A DNA stretch of 64,000 nucleotides from Crossiella sp. S99.2. GTDB taxonomy: Bacteria > Actinomycetota > Actinomycetes > Mycobacteriales > Pseudonocardiaceae. The position numbers were made by a program, and so were the translations under genes. The notes below the pieces were generated by a model, which worked only from the letters and a program-made list of their open reading frames with translations, was not told the origin of the DNA and did no database searches. Within the stretch, counting starts at the first letter, position 1; every line of letters begins with the position of its first letter. The stretch is taken from NCBI RefSeq assembly GCF_023094165.1, contig NZ_JALMDK010000003.1:924118-988117 (forward strand), given 5' to 3'. Below, in pieces: positions 33,403 to 42,071 of the stretch.

Positions 33403-35385
33403 TCAGGCGTCCTCGGCCTGAGCGCGTTCGGTGGCGTAGAGGCGGAGTAGATCGTCCAGGGTGTAGCTGCCCGCGGGGGCGGCTCGGATGAGGTGCTGGG
33501 CGGCGAGGCGGTCGAGCATGTGGTCGGCGTCGTGGGAGGTGCCGTCGATGAGGGCGGCGACGGTTTCGCCGGAGAAACCGCCGTGCACCAGGCTCAAGCG
33601 GCGGAACAGGCGTTGGGTGGGCAGGTCCAGGGTGCCGTAGGAGTGATCGAAGGCGGCCCGCAGGGACAGGTGCTGGTCGCTGTCGACTTCCAGGGCGGCC
33701 AGGCGGTTTCCGTTGTGCAGGGCCAGAACATAGTCGGCGATGCGGTGGTGGGGGTGGTTGACCAGGTTGGCGGCGGCGGCACTGAGCGCGAGTGGGAGGT
33801 GGGCGCAGAGGCGGGTGAGTTCGGCCGCTGCCTTGGGTTCGGCGCGGACCCGGTCGGGGCCGAGCATGCGGGCCAGGGCCCGCAGGGAGTCGACCGGGCT
33901 GAGCACGTCCAGGTCGAGCAGGTGGGCGCCGTCGCTGGCGGCCAGGCTGCCGAGGCGGTGTCTGCTGGTGATCACCACGAAGCAGCTCGGGCTGCCCGGC
34001 AGCAGGGGGCGGATCTGGGCGGGGTGGGCGGCGTTGTCCAGTACTACCAGCACTTTGCGGCTGGCCAGCAGGGTGCGGTAGAGGGCGGCGGCCTCATCGG
34101 CCTCGGCCGGGACCTCATCGGCGGGGACGCCGAGGGCGCGCAGGAATCGGGCCAGCACGCGGCTGGCCGAGACCGGGGCGTTGCCGTGCAGGTTGACGAA
34201 GAGCTGGCCGTCCGGGAAGCGACCGCTGGCCCGGTGTGCCCAGTGCACGGCCAGGGTGGTCTTGCCGACCCCGGCCGCGCCGACGATGGCCGCGGCGTTG
34301 ACCGTGCCCGCGCCGGTGTTGTCCGCCCCGGCGAGGAAGGCGTCCAGCTGGGCCAGGTACCGGTCCCGTCCGGCCAGGCCCGGGGTGTCACTGGGCAGCT
34401 GGGTGGGTACCGGGGCGCCCGGATCCCTTGGTGTGGCACGGGAAACGGTGACCGGGGGCAGCGGCAGCTCGCCGCGCAGCACCCGCAGGTGCGCCTCCTG
34501 GATCTCCGCGCCGGGACCCACGCCCAGTTCCTCGGCCAGCCGGGCCCGGATCTCGGTGAACAGCCGCAGCGCCTCGGCCTGCCTGCCGCAGCCGGCCAGG
34601 GCGAGCATCAGCCGGGCGTGCAGCCCCTCGTGCAGTGGTTCGTCGTGCGCCAGTGGGCGCAGCCGTTCCACCGCGGGTTCGTGCCTGCCCAGGGCGATGG
34701 ACAGATCGGTATAGGTGAGCAGTGCGGCCAGGCGGCGCTGGGACAGTGCGATCGCGGCCGGATGCTGGCGCAGCCGGGATCCGAGATCGACCAGCACCGG
34801 GCCGCGCCAGCGGTGCAGGGCCGAGTCGAACAGTTCCAGCGCCGCGCCCGCGTCCTCGGCGGCACGTTCGGCGTGGTGCACCAGCTCGTCGAATTCCAGC
34901 AGGTCCAGCTGACCGGCTTCCACCGGCATCCGGTAGCCGTCGCGGACCGCGGTGATCACCGATCCTCTGGCCCGGCCCTCGCGGCCGGGTTGCAGGCCGC
35001 GACGCAGCCGGGAGACGTAGGAGTGCACCAGTCCGGCGCAGGTGCGCGGTGGGTTGACGCCCCAGAGGACGTCGATGATCTCGTCCCGGGTGACCACCCG
35101 ATCGGGTTGCAGGGCCAGCAGGCCCAACAGACATCGTTGTTTGAGCGGACCGATGTCCACCTGGCGGTGTGCCTGGTAGACGGTGAGCGGGCCGAGGATG
35201 TTCAGCCGTAGCGGTTTTCGGCCACGAGGCGGGGTGCCGCCACGTGGCCGGACCTGTTCTCGCCGGAGGCTGACCTCGGCTCGTCCGTCCCGTAGTTCTC
35301 CGTCTGATCTCCTGCTTAACGAACCATGTTCCAATGTCACGCCCGCAGCCCCCAGCCCTGGCGTTATGTCCTCCGACCACCGCAC
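33403..35385 (-). CDS. SARP regulator with NB-ARC domain
   Basis: Up to 660 aa. A poorly conserved, Arg-rich N-terminal stretch (about 60 residues, so the true start may be the GTG at 35340) precedes the SARP winged helix (LNILGPLTVYQAHRQVDIGP), BTAD (SQRRLAALLTYTDLSIALGR) and an NB-ARC ATPase (AAIVGAAGVGKTTLAVHWAH; VLVVLDNAAH). It ends shortly after the winged-helix part of the STAND module and lacks the TPR repeats of full AfsR. It is divergent from the terpene cyclase operon across 326 bp containing TGCAGCC repeats, so it is the likely pathway activator. Confidence 0.9.
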   Translation of the reverse strand: MRWSEDITPGLGAAGVTLEHGSLSRRSDGELRDGRAEVSLRREQVRPRGGTPPRGRKPLRLNILGPLTVYQAHRQVDIGPLKQRCLLGLLALQPDRVVTRDEIIDVLWGVNPPRTCAGLVHSYVSRLRRGLQPGREGRARGSVITAVRDGYRMPVEAGQLDLLEFDELVHHAERAAEDAGAALELFDSALHRWRGPVLVDLGSRLRQHPAAIALSQRRLAALLTYTDLSIALGRHEPAVERLRPLAHDEPLHEGLHARLMLALAGCGRQAEALRLFTEIRARLAEELGVGPGAEIQEAHLRVLRGELPLPPVTVSRATPRDPGAPVPTQLPSDTPGLAGRDRYLAQLDAFLAGADNTGAGTVNAAAIVGAAGVGKTTLAVHWAHRASGRFPDGQLFVNLHGNAPVSASRVLARFLRALGVPADEVPAEADEAAALYRTLLASRKVLVVLDNAAHPAQIRPLLPGSPSCFVVITSRHRLGSLAASDGAHLLDLDVLSPVDSLRALARMLGPDRVRAEPKAAAELTRLCAHLPLALSAAAANLVNHPHHRIADYVLALHNGNRLAALEVDSDQHLSLRAAFDHSYGTLDLPTQRLFRRLSLVHGGFSGETVAALIDGTSHDADHMLDRLAAQHLIRAAPAGSYTLDDLLRLYATERAQAEDA

Positions 35386-35711
35386 GACCTCAACAAGTGG
35401 CCAATACTGCCAGAGCGCGGACGCATTGACTATGCTCGCCGCTGATCTCAGTTAGTTGATTGCATCGAAATAATCCGGTTATCGTGATCTTAAGGTTCGC
35501 GGCCCGCTGCCCTCCACCGCGTTTGCACTGCTGCAGCCGGGTGCAGCCGAATGCAGAACCTCCGGCAACACCCCAGGTCAGGGCCTGTTGCAGGGAGGCA
35601 GGCAGACGGGTGACGGGCTCCAGTTCCGGTCCAGCCGGGCGGCCAGGCGATCTCGGTACGGTAATGACCGGGCTCCTTACCTGAAACATCGGCAAATTGG
35701 GGTGGCCGCGC
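35386..35711. other. Divergent promoter region, SARP and cyclase operon
   Basis: No gene is seen in these 326 bp. The left third is relatively AT-rich (TTAGTTGATTGCATCGAAATA region) and may hold the SARP promoter. The centre has the TGCAGCC direct repeats listed separately. Confidence 0.6.
35524..35558 (+). promoter_or_regulatory. TGCAGCC direct repeats, candidate SARP site
   Basis: Heptamers TGCAGCC, TGCAGCC and TGCAGAA begin at 35532, 35542 and 35552, exactly one helical turn apart, preceded by TGCACTG at 35524. SARP proteins bind such direct heptamer repeats (usual period 11 bp). The segment GGTGCAGCCGAATG (35540-35553) recurs with one mismatch on the reverse strand at 48340-48353. Confidence 0.5.
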
Positions 35712-37430
35712 ATGGTTTTTGTGAACGAGCCAGTTGTGAATTCCACGGAGCTGACCGGGCGCGCGAGCGCGGGCGTGCACAAGGCCGTCGATCATTTGTA
35801 TACGCGGCAACGCCCGGACGGCGCCTGGACGGACCGGCTTTCCTCCTCCACGGTCTCCACCGCACTGGGTTTGCTGGCCCTGGCCAAGGCCGACCGGGAA
35901 CGCTATCGGGAGCGCCTGGATCGGGGCCTGGCCTGGCTGCGCGCCCACCAGCGCGCCGACGGCGGCTGGAGCATGGCCGACGCGCACCCGCCGAGCAGTC
36001 CCGGCATGACCGCCTTCGCCATCGCCGCCTGCCACGAGCTGGACCCGGAGGGCAACCGCGAGCGAATCGCCAAGGGGTTCGCCTTCATCGAGGCCAACGG
36101 CACCGACGCGGTCATCCCCGGCATGCGCGGCCCCGGCCCGAAAACCTGGCCCGCGGCCGCGCCGTTCGCGCTGTCGCTGGTGGGACTGCGGGACATCACC
36201 GAGCAGCCGACGCTGCCGGTGGAGGTGATGTTGCTGCCGCCCAAGCTGCGCAACAAGGTCTCCATCGGCATGCCCGCGGTGCTCGCCCTCGGCCTGATGC
36301 AGGCCAGGGTGCTGCCGGCCAGTCCCCCACGACGACTGCTGCAACGCCTGGCCCAGCCGCGAGCGCTGGCCTGGCTGCGGGCGGTGATGGCGCCCAACGG
36401 CGGCGTGGAGGAGTGCCCGATGCTCTCCGCGCTGATCTTCCTCGGGTTGCAGGCCGCCGACCTCGGCCCTGACCTGCAACAGGGTTCGCTGGACTACCTG
36501 CTCGACACCCAGCGCGAGGACGGCTCCTGGGCCATCGACCGCGACCTGGAGATCGCGGTGACCTGCTACGCCGTGCACGCACTGGCCGAGCACACCGACG
36601 TGGCCGCCGACCCTCGGTTGCGGCCCACCAGGGACTGGCTGCTCTCCACCCAGTGGACCGAGCCGTTCCGCCCGTTGAAGATCCCGGCGGGTGGCTGGTC
36701 CTGGAACGTGCCCTCGGGCTGGCCGGAATCCGAGGACACCGCGGTGGTCCTGTCCACCCTCGGCCTGCTGGGTCTGGACCGCGAGCACCCCGGGGTGGCG
36801 GCCGGACTGCGCTGGCTGCGGGTGCGGCAGAACCGCAACGGCTCCTGGTCGGAGTGGGTGCGGAATTCCTTCATCCTCAACGACAAACCGTGCACCGGGG
36901 TCACCGCGCACGTGCTGATGGCCATGCACCAGCACAACGAGCCACGCTCGCGCTGGGCGCCGGTCGATCGCGCGCTGCGCTGGTACCAGAAGGACCAGTT
37001 GCCGGATGGCTCGCTGCCCTCGCTGTGGTTCCGGGACGGCACGCACGGCACTGCCAAGGTGCTGGAGACCTACGCCGAACTCGGCATCCCGCGGGATCCG
37101 GTGGCACAGCGGGCCAAGCAGTGGCTGTGGGACAACCAGGCGCCTTCCGGTGGCTGGCCGCTGACCGTGCAGACCAGTGCGCCGGGTGAGACCGCCGAGG
37201 AGACCGCGTGGGCGGTGTACTCGCTGCTGCGGGCCGGGGAATCGCCGTGGGACCCGCGGGTGCTGCGCGCGGTGGACTGGCTGCTGGCCCGGCAGGACGA
37301 GCAGGGCAGCTGGGCGCCCGCGCCGACCGGACTGTACTTCGAGGACCTCTGCTACAGCGACGACCTGATCACCCACACCTACACGCTGCGCGCGCTGGCC
37401 CGGTGGCTGCGCCAGGCCGAGCGGGCATGA
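35712..37430 (+). CDS. Class II terpene cyclase-like protein with ESED acid motif
   Basis: 572 aa of the squalene-hopene cyclase/class II terpene cyclase superfamily, built from alpha-alpha-barrel QW-type repeats (RQRPDGAWTDRL, HQRADGGWSMAD, QREDGSWAID, RQNRNGSWSEW, NQAPSGGWPL, RQDEQGSWAPA). The segment aligning with DxDDTAVV reads ESEDTAVVL, so the general-acid motif is Glu339-Ser-Glu341-Asp342. This is soluble-sized and shorter than typical squalene-hopene cyclases (about 630 aa). The reaction is inferred: protonation- or epoxide-initiated cyclisation of a polyprenyl chain. ATG 35712 is the likely start; GTG 35721 is possible. It overlaps the P450 gene by the ATGA junction, heading a three-gene operon. 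Confidence 0.88.
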   Translation: MVFVNEPVVNSTELTGRASAGVHKAVDHLYTRQRPDGAWTDRLSSSTVSTALGLLALAKADRERYRERLDRGLAWLRAHQRADGGWSMADAHPPSSPGMTAFAIAACHELDPEGNRERIAKGFAFIEANGTDAVIPGMRGPGPKTWPAAAPFALSLVGLRDITEQPTLPVEVMLLPPKLRNKVSIGMPAVLALGLMQARVLPASPPRRLLQRLAQPRALAWLRAVMAPNGGVEECPMLSALIFLGLQAADLGPDLQQGSLDYLLDTQREDGSWAIDRDLEIAVTCYAVHALAEHTDVAADPRLRPTRDWLLSTQWTEPFRPLKIPAGGWSWNVPSGWPESEDTAVVLSTLGLLGLDREHPGVAAGLRWLRVRQNRNGSWSEWVRNSFILNDKPCTGVTAHVLMAMHQHNEPRSRWAPVDRALRWYQKDQLPDGSLPSLWFRDGTHGTAKVLETYAELGIPRDPVAQRAKQWLWDNQAPSGGWPLTVQTSAPGETAEETAWAVYSLLRAGESPWDPRVLRAVDWLLARQDEQGSWAPAPTGLYFEDLCYSDDLITHTYTLRALARWLRQAERA

Positions 37431-38734
37431 CCGGGCTCCCGCCGGGTCCGCGCACGCCGGTGCTCGCGCAGACCGTGCTCTCCGCGGTGCGGCCACTGGC
37501 CTTCGCCGAATCCTGCCGCCGAAAATACGGGGATCTGTTCACCATCAAGGTCTTCCCGGTCGGCACCGTGGTGTGCGCGGCCGATCCGGCGGTGATCCGG
37601 CGTGCGGTGACCGCGGAGTCCTCCACCCTGCTGGCCGGGGACGCCAACCGCGTCATGGACTTCGTGGTCGGGCCGCGGTCGGTGCTGTTGCTGGACGGAC
37701 CGGAACACGTGCGCTGCCGCCAGGTGCTGCTGCCGCCCTTTCGCGGCCCCAGCGTGGCCGCCTACCAGGACACCATCGCCGAGATCACCGCCGAGGCGGT
37801 GCGGGACTGGCCGGCCGGGGTGCCGGTGCGGTTGATGCCGCGGATGCAGCACCTCACCCTGGAGATCATGATGCGGGTGGTCTTCGGCATCACCGATCTG
37901 CGCCGGCTGGCCGGGTTGCGCGCACTGGTGCCGCAGCTGCTGCACATGAACCCGGCGGTGGTGCTGTTCCCGTTGCTGCGCAAGGACTGGGGTCGGTGGA
38001 GCCCTGGCGGCAAGTTCGCCAGGGTGCGGGACGCGGTGGACGAGATCCTCTTCGCCGAGATCGCCCGGCGCCGCCGCGAGGACACCGACAGCACCGATGT
38101 GCTCTCGCTGCTGCTGCGGATGCGGCACGCCGACGGGCAGCCGGCCACCGACGAGGAGTTGCGGGACAACCTGATCACCGTGCTCGCGGTCGGCCACGAG
38201 ACCACCGCGACCACGCTGTCCTGGGCCTTCGAGCGTCTGGTCCGGCACCCGGAATCGTTGGCCCGCTTGGAAAGCGAGCTGGACGCCGGTGAGTACACCT
38301 ACCTGGACGCGGTGATCAACGAGACGCTGCGGGTGCGGCCGGTGGTCGGGGACATCGCCCGGATCCTGGCCGCACCGGCCACCATCGGCGGTTACCGGCT
38401 GCCCGCCGGGATCATGCTCGCGCTTTCCCTTGGCCTGCTGCACTCCAGCCCGGAGCGCTACCCCGAACCGGCGGCGTTCCGGCCGGAACGCTTCCTCGAT
38501 CAGCCGCCGGGACCGGAGTTGTTCCTGCCCTTCGGCGGCGGGCCGCACCGGTGCCTCGGCGCGGCCTTCGCCATGACCACCATGCGCACGGTGATCGCCA
38601 CCGTGCTGGCGCGGACCCGGCCCCGGGCGGCGGCCCCGGGACCGGAACGGCAGCGGGCCCGTGGCCCGGTGCTCGCGCCCGCCCGAGGGGCGGAGGTGGT
38701 CCTGCACCGCCGCACGGCTTTCCGGACCAGGTGA
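37427..38734 (+). CDS. Cytochrome P450 (canonical)
   Basis: 435 aa. I-helix VGHETTATT with acid-alcohol pair, K-helix ExxR (NETLRVRP) and heme loop FGGGPHRCLGAAF. The N-terminus (GLPPGPRTPVLAQ) has the proline-rich hinge of class-II-like P450s seen in terpene clusters (CYP110/CYP183-like style), without a membrane anchor. It is translationally coupled to the cyclase (ATGA) and followed 10 bp later by the prenyl synthase gene, so it most likely oxidises the cyclised terpene. Confidence 0.93.
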   Translation: MTGLPPGPRTPVLAQTVLSAVRPLAFAESCRRKYGDLFTIKVFPVGTVVCAADPAVIRRAVTAESSTLLAGDANRVMDFVVGPRSVLLLDGPEHVRCRQVLLPPFRGPSVAAYQDTIAEITAEAVRDWPAGVPVRLMPRMQHLTLEIMMRVVFGITDLRRLAGLRALVPQLLHMNPAVVLFPLLRKDWGRWSPGGKFARVRDAVDEILFAEIARRRREDTDSTDVLSLLLRMRHADGQPATDEELRDNLITVLAVGHETTATTLSWAFERLVRHPESLARLESELDAGEYTYLDAVINETLRVRPVVGDIARILAAPATIGGYRLPAGIMLALSLGLLHSSPERYPEPAAFRPERFLDQPPGPELFLPFGGGPHRCLGAAFAMTTMRTVIATVLARTRPRAAAPGPERQRARGPVLAPARGAEVVLHRRTAFRTR

Positions 38735-38744
38735 GGAGCACAAC

Positions 38745-39749
38745 ATGCAGTCCGCTGATCCCCGACCCGAGCTGGTGCTGGCCGGGCTGGCCGAGGCCGC
38801 CGAAGAGAAGTTGCGCACCCGCTGGTCCCGCACGTCCAGCCTGCTCAGCACCATGTGCCACTACGCGCTGGTGCCCTCGGGCAAGTTGTTCCGGCCGATC
38901 CTGCTGCTGGAATCCGCCTGCGCGGTGGGCGGTTCGGCCGAGATGGTGCTGCCGGCCGCGGTCGGCGCGGAGTGCGGGCACGTGGCCAGCCTGATCCACG
39001 ACGACATCATCGACGGCGACGAGCTGCGCCGCGGCCGCCGGTCGGTGCACAGCCGGTTCGGCGCGGGCAACGCGATCGTGGCCGGGGACGCGCTGATCTT
39101 CGACCTGTTCGCCGGGCTGGCCGAATGCCGGTGGACCGGGGTGCCGGACAGCCGGGTGGCCGCCGCGCTGGAGGCGGTGGCGCGCTGCGGGCTGGACCTC
39201 TGCCGGGGGCAGAGCATGGAGGAGGAGCTGTGCCGGGGCCTGCGCTTCGACCTGGACTCCTACCTGACCATGATCCGGCTCAAGACGGCCGCGTTCTTCC
39301 AGGGCGCTTGCGAGAGCGGCGCGATCCTGGCCGGGGGCACGCCGGAGGAGGTGGAGGCGCTGTCCCGGTACGCGCTGGCGCTGGGCACCGCGTTCCAGAT
39401 CCAGGACGACATCCTGGGCTACACCAACACCACCGAGGAAATGGGCAAGGACAACACCAGCGACAGCCGCAACGGCAGGCTGACCCTGCCGGTGATCCTG
39501 GCCTACCGCAACGGCGGCCACCCCGAGCGCAGGCTGTTGCGGCAGGCCCTCACCGGCGAGGAGGACCTGGGCCACCGGCACGAACTGATCCTGGACATCC
39601 TGGACCGCACCGGCGCGCTGGCCGCGGCGAGCAAAATGGCCTGGCACTACGCCGAAGCCTCCGGCACCGCCCTGCTCCGCCTGCCCCCCTCCCCCAGCCG
39701 CGACCGCCTGGCCCTGTTCGGCCAGCTCGCCATCGACCGCGACCGTTAA
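38745..39749 (+). CDS. Polyprenyl diphosphate synthase
   Basis: 334 aa trans-isoprenyl diphosphate synthase. First Asp-rich motif Asp86-Asp87-x-x-Asp90 (IHDDIIDGDELRRG) and second motif QIQDDILGYT (Asp221-Asp222). It makes the linear prenyl diphosphate precursor. The two residues before the first motif, on the helix that sets chain length, are small or polar (SLIHDD), consistent with C20 or longer, but the length cannot be read off reliably. GAGG before ATG 38745. Last gene of the cyclase operon, followed by a complex hairpin. Confidence 0.93.
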   Translation: MQSADPRPELVLAGLAEAAEEKLRTRWSRTSSLLSTMCHYALVPSGKLFRPILLLESACAVGGSAEMVLPAAVGAECGHVASLIHDDIIDGDELRRGRRSVHSRFGAGNAIVAGDALIFDLFAGLAECRWTGVPDSRVAAALEAVARCGLDLCRGQSMEEELCRGLRFDLDSYLTMIRLKTAAFFQGACESGAILAGGTPEEVEALSRYALALGTAFQIQDDILGYTNTTEEMGKDNTSDSRNGRLTLPVILAYRNGGHPERRLLRQALTGEEDLGHRHELILDILDRTGALAAASKMAWHYAEASGTALLRLPPSPSRDRLALFGQLAIDRDR

Positions 39750-39756
39750 CCCCCCT

Positions 39757-39871
39757 CCCCGAGTGTCGGCCGAAGTGGGACACCGAGTTGGCCCAACCGG
39801 TACGCCCACTTCGGCCAACTTGGCGTACGAGTTGGGCCAACTCGGCGTACGAGAACGGCCGACACTCGGGG
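39757..39871. repeat. Palindromic repeat element, copy A (bidirectional terminator)
   Basis: It fills the gap between convergent prenyl synthase and UbiA genes. The outer 16-bp perfect stem CCCCGAGTGTCGGCCG (39757-39772 with 39856-39871) encloses the core 20-mer TTGGCCCAACCGGTACGCCC (39788-39807), a nested 12-bp pair GGCCGAAGTGGG/CCCACTTCGGCC and two copies of YGGCGTACGAG. It shares the core with elements at 54.9, 57.4 and 63.9 kb. Confidence 0.85.
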
Positions 39872-39876
39872 TGGGG

Positions 39877-40854
39877 TCAGCGGCGGAGGGTGGGGTGGTC
39901 GCGTTGGCGCATGATCGCGCGGGCCACGGTGGTGAGCAGGGCGGCGGGGAGGAGGACGGCGAGTGCGAGGGCGGGGCGGCCGGCGGCGGCGATGAAGCCG
40001 GTGGCCAGGATCAGGCGTTCGCCGACCAGGATTTCGTGGGCCTTCAACGCGGCCAGGCGCGGGATCGGGCGGGGGGCCCGGGTGAGGCGGAGTTGGCAGA
40101 GTACGCACAGGGGCAGGGCCAGGGCCAGGAACGGCCAGAGCCAGCCCAGGTCCAGCTGTCCGGCCAGCACCAGTGGCCAGCCGACGGCCAGGGCGATCCA
40201 GAGTCCATTGAGGACAGTCAGCAAACGCAGCGAGGCGGCGTCGCCGTGGCGCACCGGGTAGGTCCGGTAGCCGCCTTCGCGGTCGCTGTCGGTGTCGCAG
40301 AGCGCGCCGACCAGGTTGGAGGCCGAATCGTGCAGCCAGAACGCCAGTGCCAGCGGCAGCAGCTCCCACGGTGGTATCGCGGTGCTCGCCGTGGTGCCCA
40401 CCAGGAAGGCCAGTGCGGTCGGCACCCCGCGCATCAGGTTCCCGGCGATGCCACGGGCTTTGAAGGTGCGGCTGTAGGAAATGCCGGACACCACCGCGAT
40501 CGCGCCGAGCACCAGATTGAGCGGGTTGAGCACGATGGCGAACACCAGGCCGAGCGCGATGGTGAGGACCATGCCGGTGAACGCGGTGCGCGGGCTCATC
40601 CGGCCGGACGGGATGGGGCGGTGTGGTTTGGCGGTGGCGTCCAGTTCGCGGTCGAAGTAGTCGCCGCCGTACAGCGACGCGATCCAGCCGCAGGTGGGCG
40701 CGGCCCAGGCGGCGAACAACCGCCAGGTCTCCGGGTCGGTCTGGCCAAGGCGGGCGGCCAGCACGGCCCCGGCCAGGCCGACCAGCCCGGCGTAGAACAT
40801 CGAGTCGGGGCGGCAGATCTCCAGGTGGGCCAGCAGGACCCGTCGGGCGTTCAC
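39877..40854 (-). CDS. UbiA-family prenyltransferase
   Basis: 325 aa with eight or nine membrane helices. The first Asp-rich motif is GDYFDRELD (Asp65, Asp68, Asp72; Gly replaces the usual leading Asn) and the second is CDTDSDREGG. These bind the Mg-diphosphate of a prenyl donor. GTG 40854 is chosen because GGAAGGGAG precedes it. UbiA enzymes attach prenyl chains to aromatic acceptors, and some act as terpene cyclases. No aromatic-acid biosynthetic gene is in the window, so the acceptor, if any, comes from elsewhere. Divergent by 26 bp from the FAD monooxygenase. Confidence 0.9.
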   Translation of the reverse strand: MNARRVLLAHLEICRPDSMFYAGLVGLAGAVLAARLGQTDPETWRLFAAWAAPTCGWIASLYGGDYFDRELDATAKPHRPIPSGRMSPRTAFTGMVLTIALGLVFAIVLNPLNLVLGAIAVVSGISYSRTFKARGIAGNLMRGVPTALAFLVGTTASTAIPPWELLPLALAFWLHDSASNLVGALCDTDSDREGGYRTYPVRHGDAASLRLLTVLNGLWIALAVGWPLVLAGQLDLGWLWPFLALALPLCVLCQLRLTRAPRPIPRLAALKAHEILVGERLILATGFIAAAGRPALALAVLLPAALLTTVARAIMRQRDHPTLRR

Positions 40855-40880
40855 ACGGACTCCCTTCCAGGACAACGGTC

Positions 40881-42071
40881 ATGACCCCGCTCGCGGTGAT
40901 CGCCGGGGCCGGGGTGGCCGGACTCACCGCCGCGGTGGCGCTGAGTCAGGCGGGCTGGCGGGTGCGGGTCTTCGACCGCGACCCGGTGCTGGAACCACTG
41001 GGCGCCGGGCTCGGTCTGACCCCGAATGCCTTGCGCGCCTTGGATGTGCTCGGTCTGGGTGACGCGGTGCGGGACCGGGGTGCGGTGCAGGAGACCGGCG
41101 GCATCCGCCGTCAGGACGGTCGCTGGCTGGCCCGCTCGGACCTGGCCTTCATCCGGGCCCGCTTCGGGGACCCGGTGCTCGGCCTGCACCGGCGGGACCT
41201 GATCACGCTGCTGGCCAACGCGCTGCCCGAGGGAACACTGCGCACCGGGGTCACCGTCACCTCGGCCACCCCGGGTGGTCACGACCGGCTTTCCTTGGTG
41301 CGCACCACACTCGGCGAGCTGACCGCGCAGCTGGTGGTGGCTGCCGACGGCATCGGGTCCAAGCTGCGGAGTGCGCTGTTCCCGGCGCATCCCGGGCCGG
41401 TCTACGCCGGCTACACCAGCTGGCGGATGGTGGTGCCGATGCCGGACTATCCGGTGGCGGCCACCGAGACCTGGGGCCGCGGCACCCGTTTCGGCGTGAT
41501 GCACCTGCCTGACGGCCTGCTGCACCTGTCCGCGAACTCGGTCGCGCCGCCCCGGCAACGCGCCAGGGACGAACGCGCCGAGGTGCTGGCCCGCTTCGGG
41601 AACTGGCACGCGCCGATCCCGGACCTGCTGGCCGCGGTGCGACCGGGTGAGGTGCTGCACCACGATGTGGCCGAGCTGGTCCGTCCACTTCCGACATTCC
41701 ACAGTGGACGGATCGTGCTGGTCGGTGACGCCGCGCATGCCATGACCCCCAACATCGGACCGGCCTGCCTGGCCATGGAGGACGCGGTGACCCTCGGTCT
41801 GTTGCTGCCAGCTGCCAGGGAATCAGAGCTGGCCGCGGCCCTGGCCGGGTACACCGCGATCCGGCTGCCGCGGGCGGTGGCGCTGGCCCGCCGGTCCCGC
41901 CGGGTGGGGCTGGCCGGCCAGTGGACCTGGCCGCCGGCGGTGGCCGCGCGCAATCTGGGCATCCGGCTCGGCGGGCTGCTGCCGAGCAGTGTCACCGCGC
42001 GGGCGCTGGATGGTTCGGTGGACTGGTGGCCGCCCGCCAGGCCACCGGCAGCGCGGTCAGCCCGCGGATGA
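40881..42071 (+). CDS. FAD-dependent monooxygenase (epoxidase/hydroxylase)
   Basis: 396 aa. FAD fold VIAGAGVAGLTAAVALSQAG, DG motif VVAADGIGSKLRSA and GD motif IVLVGDAAHAMTPNIGPAC. It belongs to the zeaxanthin-epoxidase/salicylate-hydroxylase-like group. Beside a UbiA gene and a class II cyclase it could epoxidise a prenyl chain before cyclisation, as in meroterpenoid routes, or hydroxylate an aromatic ring; this is inference. Its last 80 bp overlap the 3' end of the convergent P450 gene. The ribosome-binding site is weak. Confidence 0.9.
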   Translation: MTPLAVIAGAGVAGLTAAVALSQAGWRVRVFDRDPVLEPLGAGLGLTPNALRALDVLGLGDAVRDRGAVQETGGIRRQDGRWLARSDLAFIRARFGDPVLGLHRRDLITLLANALPEGTLRTGVTVTSATPGGHDRLSLVRTTLGELTAQLVVAADGIGSKLRSALFPAHPGPVYAGYTSWRMVVPMPDYPVAATETWGRGTRFGVMHLPDGLLHLSANSVAPPRQRARDERAEVLARFGNWHAPIPDLLAAVRPGEVLHHDVAELVRPLPTFHSGRIVLVGDAAHAMTPNIGPACLAMEDAVTLGLLLPAARESELAAALAGYTAIRLPRAVALARRSRRVGLAGQWTWPPAVAARNLGIRLGGLLPSSVTARALDGSVDWWPPARPPAARSARG

